DNA of 64,000 bases from contig JACMZG010001914.1 in the NCBI GenBank assembly GCA_018340805.1, positions 30,590,899-30,654,898 on the forward strand. The letters are read 5' to 3'. Both the position numbers and the translations under genes were made by a program. The notes below the pieces were generated by a model. It was not told where the DNA came from. It worked only from the letters and a program-made list of their open reading frames with translations, and made no database searches. Of the stretch, positions 49,928 to 61,900 are shown in pieces; the stretch's first letter is position 1, and each line of letters opens with the position of its first letter. This DNA is from Microvelia longipes. Taxonomy: Eukaryota > Arthropoda > Insecta > Hemiptera > Veliidae.

Positions 49928-52900
49928 TATATACTATGCGCATATAACTTTCGTGCGCCTATTGTTTGTGAAATGTGTATGATGTCATTGACTCGCAATA
50001 ATGACTCAGCAAAAATTAATTGAAAATTAATGAACATATATTACATGTTTATTAAATACATATACGAAAATACATTTTGTTGTATGCATTAGTTCCGATT
50101 ACATCGATTGACATGTACAACCATATGTAAACAAATCACTTTTTCTCATTTATATCTTAGGTATATGGAAAAAGAATTGTGTTTCCAAAAAAAAATCCGA
50201 AAGCGGGATTTTACATGAATCCTGAAAAATTGTCTATTTGTATGGTACAAAATCAATCTTTATGTCTAGTTGTGCTATCCAGAAAATATTGTTTATATGA
50301 CGTCATTAACCGGAAATAATGACTCAGCTAAATATTTCAAAAATTCATTCAACGCGAAAACATCTTTTGATTAATTTAAGATTTGGCACGCATGTAGTCA
50401 TATATAAGACTAATATGTGCCACGTTTCATCTCATTGTCAGCATACGTTCAATTTTTATCGGATGACTTGCATAAGTTTTTACTATCTGAGGACGAGCAA
50501 AGCAAGTCCGAAGACGTATTGTAGTACAAATTTGGTGATTCGTTTCTGAGGACGAGTGAAGCGTGTTCGAAGTAGTGAGGATCAGCGTAGCAAATCCTAT
50601 GAGGCGAGGAAAAGTTCCGAGGTACCCCGCACCCGATTTGTTTTGTGTAAAGTAATATATAAACCAAGTAGGGAAACTCCTATACTGACACATGTAAAAA
50701 AAATCAGACCTGCCCGATCAGCTGATAGCTAGCTCAAAAATAAAAAATAGCTAAAATTAAAATAACTGCGCATGCGCCTTTTTCGGATTTAGGTATTTTT
50801 ATTTTAATTTTATTGGCAACCCTGATAACATTAGGTAAGTTTTACATTTTATCGTGTTTTTTGTACTTTAATACGCACGTGATAATTTAACGATTTTGTA
50901 TTAAATTCTGATAAATAATTGTTATAATAATTGAGTTTAAGAAAAAGAGAAACTATAGTAAAGGTAAGCCACATGTTTTTATTAAGATTTTGAAGAAAAT
51001 GCAGACGACAGTGTATTGCCTTAAAATTACGATTGCTTTTATTACTTAAAAAAATAAGGTTAAATTGCTAATTACAATTAATATTTAAAGGGGGAAAAAC
51101 AAATATTATTTGCAAAAATGTACTAAGTTAAGTAGTGCACACGAAAAAAAAGTTTAATTAGCCGCTCGTTTTAAGTAATTCAAACAAACCTAGTATTTAA
51201 AGATTCGGACTTAGCCACTATAGGATGTGGCAAACTGTATTTCATACACAAACTATTAACGTTTTAAACTAAACTGTTCAAGTAAATGCAATAAAAACAA
51301 AAATTTTGAGCACCGTAAATAGTTTGTTTACATTTAAAACAAAATGGTTGCGGCCATAGCATAGAGATATATACTAGAGGGGGCATAGCCTATCTTAATA
51401 CATTGAAAGGCCTGAAACATTTTTAGTGGGGCTCTCAGGGGCTCTGCGTAACCTCATTGAAACCTCCTCCAAGATGGAGTTAAGGTTATAATTAATTAAT
51501 TGTTTTCGGCTTCCCGCAGATTGTTTGTGTTGTGATTTGTTTTTAAACATTCTACTATATAATTTACTGTTCTTTTGTTCTGTTTATTTGATGAAAATGA
51601 TAATAGAATGTAGTCAGGTTACTTTTTCGATGTTTCAAAATTATATATCTCTATGGGCCGTAGGAAAATTTGAGCCAACTCCCTGGTGGACAAAATGTGA
51701 ACTACATGCCAGGTCTGACAGAAATCGCGTTTGTTTCCCTACTTGGTTTATATATTACTTTAGTTTTGTGAAATATATTTTTTGTGCTATTTGATTAAGG
51801 TTTTAAGTGATTCTTTAAATAGAAAGTTTGTTTAAATTACTTGAAACGCCTTATGCAACACTTATTTGGTGTGTTGTTGTTTAAATACCACTTTACATAG
51901 AGATATATACTAGAGGGGGCATATGCCTATCTCAATACATTGAGCAGCCTGAAACATAATTTTGGGTCTCTCAGGGGCTCTGTGTAACCTCATTGAAATC
52001 TCCTTTAAGAATAAGTTAAAGTTATAATAAATTACATGTTCCCGGCTTCCCGCACATATTTTCTACAAACATATGTCACTGTAATTTTATTCTGTTTATT
52101 TAAATATATAAATTGGCGAATGTGGTCAGGTTACTTTTTCGATGCTTCAAAATTCAACCTATAGGGCTCCTCTAGAGAAAATATATCTATGTCACTTTAT
52201 GTTTTTGAAGTGTCTTTTTGCTATTGGCCCCTAAAATTTAATTGCTATTGGTAATTTCACAACGTTTTTTATACAATATTTAAAAACATTTGTTAATATA
52301 ACCGTAAATCGTAATTGTGAATACAAGTTATTTTTAAAAGAATATTGACTTCCGTCAGTATATTTCAAAATTTCAAAACCATGAGACTTACCAATAATAG
52401 TTCGACCTTTGCTTTAAATAAATAATTATAACAATATATCATGAAATTGAATAAAAATGTTTTAAATTAACTCAAATATTAAAGTACCGAAACACGCTAA
52501 AAAAATTAAAACTCAACTAATATTACCAGTGTTGCCAATAAAATTAAAAAGGTAAATCCCAAAAAGCTTGAGTGATTCTTTTTTTTAATGTTTGAGCTAG
52601 CTATCAGCTGATCACGCATGTCTGAATTTGTTTTACTCGTGTTCATCATTGGTTGATATAGGAGTTTTCCCATAGTTTTCCTACTTGTTTTACGTATTAC
52701 TTTAGTTATATGCCAGGTGCAAAATTTCAATTGCGCCCATATAAATCCTTTTAAAGCATGGTTAACAAATTATTTTAGATTAGATTTTCGGAAACAGGCT
52801 CCACCTCTTGTAAGTTTACTTCAATTGTTTTTTTCTAACAAATACCCAAATTTGGCAATTTTGATACCATTTTATTAAAATTTATTAAAGTTTTTTTTAA

Positions 52901-55784
52901 CATTAGTCGATGTTAGTTTCATGAAATGTGAGCAGTTAACTCCCTTCCCTTTCATGTAACTTACCTAAAAAGTGTAATTTTCTATTAAAATGTTTTCTGA
53001 AAAAGTCCAAAATATGTGTTATAATGGTCTCTTATCTAGTAGGAGTAATATCTATTATTTTATATTGATGTCCTTAATATAATTAAAGTACATTTTTTGT
53101 TCCAGTACCATCAAAAGTAACAAAAAATGGAGTTATCTAACTGTATATCCGCTATAATAGTTTTAAAGCACCGCCATATTGACGTAAGTAAAAATGTAAC
53201 CTCTTTATCTACTTTAATTTATATTTTTACTTTTCCTTATTTTTACCGTAAATAGGAAGAGAATTGTGTTTGCAAAAAATAGGAATCTGGGATGAAACCG
53301 GAATTATCCGTTTCAGGTTTTTTAAAGGCCTCCTGAGTGATTTTTAAAAAGTTGTCTGTCTGTATGTGTGAGTTTGTTTGTCTGTTATCATCGTAGCTCT
53401 CAGTGTAGTTATGCTAGAGAGTTGAAACTTTGTAGAGAAATCAGTCTACCGCTGTAGTTGTGCTATTCGGAAAATATTTTTTATGACATCATTAACCCGC
53501 AATAATGACTCAGCAAAAAGTTCGAACAATTATAAAACCCGGAAAAATGATGCGATCCGATTAAAATTTGGCACGCATGTAGCCATGTATATAAGACTAA
53601 CATATATGCCAAGTTATTTCCTATTATCAGCATTAGTTTAATTTTTATTAAATGACTTGAATACGTTTTTTAAAAATATTGTAAAAAAATCAGAAAATAA
53701 TCCAATTGAGTTGATATTTGGTTCAAGTATACCTTTATGTATATAAAATTTTCACTTAAATACAAAAGGTACATCCATGATATTTGGTGGATCATAAAAA
53801 TTAAGCTGCATCGAGTGTGGTCAGTGCCTAGATAGGTGACTGCAAGGAATGTAACAAATGTACATTCACTATTTACTATTTGTCGAATTGTATATTTTGA
53901 GGACGAGCGAAGCGAGTCCGAAGTAGGGAGGACGAGCGCAGCGAATCCGATGTGATGAGAAAAAGTTCCATGGTACCCCGTTCCCGATTTTTTGTGTGTT
54001 TTTGAATGGATAATCTTAATACAGTTCTAATTTAGGTATAAAGGTAATAATATAATTCAGGCTAAAATCCATAGCCTTTACTATGTAAGAGAATAACTGG
54101 AAAAGTTATTATTACATTGAAATCATCATCTGTTAATGAAAATACATCCATTAATCACGATTAAAACCAAAAGTGTTAGGATAGCATCACTTGAAATTCC
54201 ATTGAACGAAGCATTGAAACGAAAGGGTCTGAGAGCACATGTTTCGAACCTTTACCGAATGTTTTAATAACATAATTTTCATAGAATTTAAAATATATCC
54301 TTGACGAACCTGCAACCTAAACTACTCAACCTATTTAAATCTATGGCTTCCCATCCTATTTAATTCGTCCTAAGCTATGTATTCATTCCACTCGAAAAAT
54401 CTTGGATTCGACATTCCTACCCTGAACGCGGAGTAAAAAACTGAGATATCGTTACTTTTTTACTTTTTCTCATTTATCTTCTATAAGTTCATTCCTTCTC
54501 CCTTACAGAAAACTGATAAAGTGGAATGAAAGTGGAAAACTGATATAATGATCCCAAAACCCTCCAAACCGGCCCATCTCTCTTCATCCTATCGACCAAT
54601 CAGCCTCCTTCCTGTCATGGGCGAAGTCCTTGAAAAACTCCTTCTTCGCAGACTTATACCTTCACTTAACCAATACCTTCCTAATCACCAGTTTGGATTT
54701 AGATCCCAGCATTCCACTATCCAACAATGCCATCGACTTGTCGATGTCATTGCCTCCTCCCTTGAGAGAAAAAAGTATTGCTCAGCAGTCTTTCTAGATG
54801 AGGCTCAGGCCTTTGATAGAGTCTGGCATGCTGGCTTACTTTGGAAACTCAAGGGGGTGTCCTTCCTTTCACGTACTATATTATCCTAAAGTCCTTTCTC
54901 TCTGACAGATACTCTCGAGTCAGCTTAGGGTCATCATTCTCTACAATCTATACCGTCAGCGCAGGAGTCCCTCAAGGCAGTATTTTAGGACCAATTTTGT
55001 ACTCCTTCCACAATCCTAGGAACCTTTGCCGACGATAAAGCTATCCTTTCTGTCCACGTAGACCACATAACGGCTTCTGATCAAACTCAAAACCACCTAT
55101 ACCTTCTAGAACCTTGGTTGAGAAAATGGAGGATAAAAATCAACGAACAGAAAAGTGTTCATGTCACTTTTGCTCTTCGAGTTGACACTTGTCCTCCAGT
55201 CACCCTCAATCAAGTTCTATAGCAAAAATCAAATAGTATGGATATATTGATATATGTTTTATTTAGTAATATTAAAAAAATACACAAAAATTTTACCCAA
55301 CAACAGGATGAGTTGTGTCATCAGCACATCCTAAAAACGCATATGAAATAATAGCTCCTACAGAAAATGCTCCGACAAATACGTTCCACATCGCTAGTGA
55401 TCTGGCTCTTGGCTTTAATTTGGTTATAACCATTCCACTAATAAGCACTCCAAGTGCTGAGAATATAAGCCCAAATGTACCTGAAGCAAATATTAAGTAA
55501 AATTAATAAATAGGACAGCAGTAGCATATTTTGAGTCTTTTAAGAATAAAATATTATTTTAACTGATTATTTATTAGCTATTCTAGGAGTCGATAATATA
55601 AGCCTTTTTACTTTCCTCATTTATACTTAAAGTATATAGGGAAAAAGTATTGTGTTGGTCTGAACATTAGTAAGGTTGAATTTTATACTGAATTCCAACC
55701 AGACCTAAGAAACATTCGAAAGTTATTGTGCCCCGTAGGCATGTTATGGAACAAAACTCTCCTACACACACACACACAAATATA

Positions 55785-55839
<55 letters not shown>

Positions 55840-55879
55840 ATATATATAGCGCTAGTAACCAACAGGAACAAAACTCTCT

Positions 55880-55947
<68 letters not shown>

Positions 55948-58900
55948 GCGCTAGTAACCAACAGTTTTTATTTATTATACTTGTCATCTAAGGTTAGGAT
56001 AACATAGTATTTGACAAACCTGTGTAGAAACTGGACTCTCCTGCTGTTAGTTTGTAGTTAGTTTCTATATATTTAGGCATGAATATCCAGTAGGGCATAT
56101 AGCCGAGAAAATAAAATACCTTGATAAGTATTGCACATGAATGTCTTGTTCTTCAATAATTTTTTCATTGTTTTGATCAGATCTGCAATAGAAAAAAATA
56201 CACTTGATAAAGTATTGCACATGAATGTCTTGTTCTTCAATAATTTTTTTATTGTTGATCAGATCTGCAATAGAAAATAAAATACACTTGATAAAGTATT
56301 GCACATGAATGTCTTGTTCTTCAATAATTTTTTCATTGTTTTGATCAGATCTGCAATAGAAATAAAATACACTTGATAAAGTATTGCACATGAATGTCTT
56401 GTTCTTCAATAATTTTTTCATTGTTTTGATCAGATCTGCAATAGAAATAAAATACACTTGATAAAGTATTGCACATGAATGTCTTGTTCTTCAATAACTT
56501 TTTCATTGTTTTGATTGTTTTTTTTTGTTTGTTATTTTTCATTGTCTCTCTCTTGATCCGTTTTTATAAGCCTGCTGTCCCAGACAGAGTGGACAAAAAT
56601 GGCTCCCACGGAACCACGGTGAACTAAGCAAGCCCGCAAAGCTGACGGACATTCTTATGGTCGTAGGCATTCGGAAAAGATTAAGACTGGTTTCAGCTCA
56701 GTCGGACCATTTTAAGTGGCGCAATTGTCAAATAATTTAATTAATACGTCATCACTAATTAAAAAGTAAAAAGAAGGCTTCTTTTACTAGACATTATTTT
56801 GACCAAAGTTCAGGCATCCAAGATTTTATATCTCATCTTTGTGTTTTCGATAGTGCTGAGTATGGAGTGAGGAAATCTGAAGTGAGAAAGAAAAAAATAT
56901 TTTAAATTAGAAGTTAGATTAGATTTGTTGAATTTACTGAAAAATGTTATAATACTTTAAGGATAAAGGGAGGTAAAAAAAGGTTATTCACTTAAGACAC
57001 TATTGATTTGTTATAACTTAAGTCTATGTCGATTCTCTGTACTAGAAGAAGGGGTGTATATTTATATACGCCACGGCGAGGTCGTAGCGAACCTCAAAAA
57101 CCCACGGAACGGGCCTGTGAGGCGAGGCGATGAAAGTTCGCTAGATACATGGCAAAATACCATGTAACAAGAAATAATAATGTAAGATAAAGAATAAGAT
57201 AAACCCTATGCCACAGAGCGCAGGGGTTTTAAACTCTTTAGTCTGGCGTAATATCCTTTAATGTTATGAATTATTACTAATTTGTTATTTATTTATTAAG
57301 AAAGGAATTTATTTAAAAAAAATGCAAAACTTCAACAATGCGGATACGAAGCGGCCCGAGAAGCCGATGCCGCAGAGCAGCTACGGGCCCAAGGCCCGTA
57401 TGTACTAATAGGTATCAATTTTTTTGCATGTTTCAAAGGAGATACGCTTTAATGAGTTTTAAATTAGTACAAATAATTATGTGCACTACGGAAATGGAAG
57501 GATGAGCATAGATTTGTATAAAACAAGATGAATATGCTAATTTCTTTTCAAAAATCCAAAAAAAAAATAACTAAAAGTAGTTAGGAAATGAATAAAAGAG
57601 TCTCTCCACAAAACAATAGTTTATGGCACAGCGCTTTCAAACCTAACATGAGGTCATCATCAGTGCCTGCACAAATAAATTTACACTACTGCTCTAGTTA
57701 TAAAGAATAAACCGGAATGAAGCAAGAAAGAATTAAGCATATATTCAAAATAAAATTTGCCCGACATGCGGACCTCCGTGTCAAAATTTTTAATACAGAA
57801 AAACATTTCTTTTAATATAAAGAAAGTTTGCTAAAAGGAAATTACAGTTGATCATAGAAGATAAAAGTGTTCATACCGTCCCAAGAAGGCATGTCATGAC
57901 CGTGTTCTTCTTCAGGTGTTAACTTCTTCTCCATTCTCCTCTGAGCTGCTCTTGGTAACCACTTAGGAAACAAACCAAGAAGTGTTGAAAACACGAATAA
58001 AGAACAACCTATGATTATCCATCCTGCAATTACATAGTTTAATTATCCAACATATACTGAAGATTTGAGCAAAATAAACTTAAATGTATAATTTTTTTAC
58101 TTTCCTTCACCTACTATAGCTTAGGAAAAGTATTGTGATCACTCTCTGAAAATAAAAAAACGGAGATTTTATAATAATCATCTGTTAAAGCACTTTTATG
58201 ACGTTCTGAGTGTTTTCATCATTTTGTCTGTCGTCTGTCAGTGACACACACTGACAGACGACAGACACACGTGATAAAGATACACACAGTATCTTTATCA
58301 CGTCTTCATCATGTCTTCATAACTAGCTTAAAAACGGTTCAAGCTAGCGAGTTTGAAACAGTAGAAGGAGTAGCTCTTGACCAGAGTAAAAGAAGATAAA
58401 TCTGGTTCTATCCTAAATGAAATTTATTTATTTTTTATAATTTATTTTATACCTTTTAAGGATGTAATGCCTCTAAAAGAAAAATCACCTTATCACTAAA
58501 TGTAAAATTTTTATATTCGATTATAATGGGTTGTTTATTTTTTAAGTCGATGTTGATCCATCAAGTTCGTTATCTTATCATGATTTTACATCATAATGTT
58601 TACCTATTGACCCTAACAATTGTCGTAATTATTATTAGAATCGCACTAAATTTAGAGTAGTCCAAGATTTAAGAAAAAAGAGGTTTAAAATTTTTTTTCT
58701 TAAGGGATCCATTTTTTAAGGTTAAAAATACGTAGGTATTATTTAACCTCATAGAATGAATTTCTAAAGATACGTTTTTTTAAAAAACAACAAAAAAAGT
58801 TTCTAAGCGCGAAACCGAAAATTTGACAAGAGCAATCCATCTAAATAATATTTTAGCACCTATAGAAGATTTCGAGTCTGTTAGTCAAATTTGGGGAATA

Positions 58901-61900
58901 CGTACAACATAGCGTCAATACAATCTTAGGATATCCAGGAGACATTCTTATATTAACAATGTGTGATCCATGTAGATTAATTATTCTGTTGATTAATTAT
59001 TTGTTGGGCCAGAGATGTCTCTCGATGCTCTTGGATATTCAAGGGCAAAATCTGGATTACAAAGGGATGCATGCATATCCTACCATTTACATCCACCATG
59101 AGGTATCCCAAAGTGTGCTACTTGGAAAGGATGAAAAGAAAACACAGTCATTACAACCAAGTATGTTGTTTTAAGAGGCTTGGTTCTTGGTTCCAAAGGT
59201 TTAAGCCTTTGGATGAATGAAATCAATATTTATACCTACTACTTCTACTACTATTGATTCAGACCCTGCGGTGTAACCGAGAAAACCAAATAGTTAATCC
59301 TGAGCAAAGCAAAGATAAGACAACTGTTAGCTCTTATTGTGTGTACCTCTAGAAGGATTTATCACGTTTTTAACTTTTGGGGGGTCGCTCCCCTCCCAAG
59401 TTTCAAAGCCTTTTTATGTTTCGGAGGTATGGACATGAGAAGCTGTCTGTAATAAATAATCAGCGTACCTAACCACCAAGCTCCCAACCATCTTGGGTCA
59501 GTTCTTCTTATAGTTGGTGTCAATTCTGGTGATATATAGAGGGAAAGACAGAACGAAGCAAGACCATATCCTATTGCTGGTCCTAACATTCTAATGAAGT
59601 ATGATAAACCTGAAAAATTCATATTTTAAGGGAATAAGTTCATCCATAAATGTTACATATCTATGTTAAGTGATAGTAATTAGGGAGAGGTGATAGTCCA
59701 CCTTGCAAGTAGGCCGCGTTGTTGGGTCCTTTTTGCTGACTCCCGTAGATAGAAAATAGTGTTCTACCTTATGAGTCGTGATGCATTTACGTCTAAACCA
59801 CAGAAGAGCTGTAATTTTACTCTAAGTTTCTATAGCTTCAACTAGAAACAGCACGCGCACCAACGCCAGGCCCGGCTTTTCTGTTCTCGAAACCATAAGG
59901 TAGAAATATGTATATATTTTATATAAGCTTCTATTGAGGGTCCTAAATTTAGCCTAAAACCAGGTTTATTTGGGGTTAGGGATCTTTTACGAGAACCAGA
60001 CATCGCACAGGCTCGGAACCACCGGCTTAACGTCCTTTTCGAAGGACGGCACGTGAAAGGATTTCTATTCCTCGCATGAAAATCCAAGAGGTCCCGACCG
60101 GGATCGAACCCAGATTGCCTAGGTGCCAGGCGCACGTGCTATTACACCACCGGGACCCCCATAAATCTATGTTAAAAAAACTATGTTCTATCTCTATGTT
60201 AAAACCATGTTGTAAACTCTAACCATCTGGCAACACTGTATGATGCTTTTTTGGCATTATATCTAAGAATACAATTCTGAATAAGTTATCTCCATGGATA
60301 CTATGGGTATACATATATGCAAAGAGGATAAACTATATAGGGAGGACTCACTATCTAAAACTCAATGATAAGAAGCATGAAAGCGTGATATCAAGGAGTA
60401 CGTATATATTAACATCATCGGTCTAAACTAGCGCATTTTAAGGATTAACTGGCCCAACTAAGGCCAAAACAGTGCCGCCATCTGAGGAGCATCTCAAAAC
60501 TTGCCTTTAGAAAAAATGTAATCTTGTATGACAAAAGGCTGGTATTTCTAGACATGTATGCTAGGCTTATCTTCTAAGATTATAAGTGGTATTCTTCAGT
60601 GGTACCACTTAAGGATTAAATCCTACACCAGTCTAACTGTCTAACCCTCTATTAGCCATCCATACCGGTGCACAAATAATGTGATTGTCTGGAGTGAGAT
60701 CACTAATGAACCGTTACGGCACCTCTACCCATGCCATGGTAAGAGCTGTTGTGTCCTCCCTCTATCTCTAGCAGTTTAGTCTCCTTGGATGTATCTGCCA
60801 CATGTAAGGTTTATATTTATTTTATGAGTGTTACACTTACTGACAAGTGCTGGTGTTTTAGATTTCTTAATATTATCATCCATGTAAGTAACGCCCAGTG
60901 TATAGTATAGAGACCCTCCTATCCCTGATATTACTTGAGCCGTAAACAATATTACCTGTAAAGTATTTATTTTCATAAATTAACTTAAATATAATAATTT
61001 TTAATGTAATAACTAATAGAGAAAGCTCTTAATTTATTTAAACAACAATACACGACTGATATGGGGGTTTAATCCACCTCATAGATTTAAGGCGAATCGA
61101 TTAAAATATTATCCATGGATGCAGTGGGGGACCCCAGGAAGGTTTGGCCTACAAGGGCCTAAACCTACATCTCTAGGGGCCTAATAAGGGGTTCCTTTAT
61201 GGCTTTCCAAGTAAAGGGGTCTACTTTTAACTAGAGTAATATTAATCATAATTTAATATTAAATAAAATTAAATCAAATAAAATTATTTTATTTAAATAA
61301 ATTAAAATAAACTTGAGTAAAAATAAATAGGTAAATATTGAATAAAATTAAAATAAGGTGAATTAAAACTCAGTTATATTTTGAATAAACTAAGTTCATT
61401 CATTTAATTGTGATATTTAATTAAACTATTTTATGTTAAATCTCTAGAGCCCTTTTGCACTGCATTAGGGCCTTGATCAAGTATGTTAAGGGCCATTATT
61501 GGCTCAAGTCTTTGTATGGGGCCCATAAACGTGTAGTTATATTGATTAGGGGTCATAAAGACCCCTAGATTTAAAAAAAAACTGTCTCTAGGAGCTCTTT
61601 AGGTCCTACCTTATAGTATTTAGTCCCTTTGGCTGTGATGTTATGAATATATTACATAATATATATTATAAATTTAATTATTTGTGTTTAATTTCCGTTG
61701 TTTTAAAGTTTATTTTTGGTTGAGAGGCCCAAGAAGGGCTGTCACCTTGCCCTTACTGGCCAGCCCACTCCTACATGGATGGACACTGTCTATGCGGGTC
61801 AAAATTTTCTGTTAAGCTATTATGGGGGGGGGGTCTTTTTATCTTCTGAATATTGTTTTTATTTTCTTTAATATTACATAATATACTAAAATTTAGGCAG

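Noticed and set aside
50427..50693. Overlapping minus-strand frames at the 3' end of a 5S-like repeat
   Set aside because: The same frame appears in other copies only in fragments; no start, domain or conservation supports coding.
56065..56542. A repeat protein with [14 protein letters not shown] units
   Set aside because: It is read-through of the tandemly repeated OATP exon start; units include splice acceptors and change frame from one to the next.
59842..60135. 97-residue minus-strand protein
   Set aside because: It is a chance frame through a tRNA-derived SINE (A and B boxes present).
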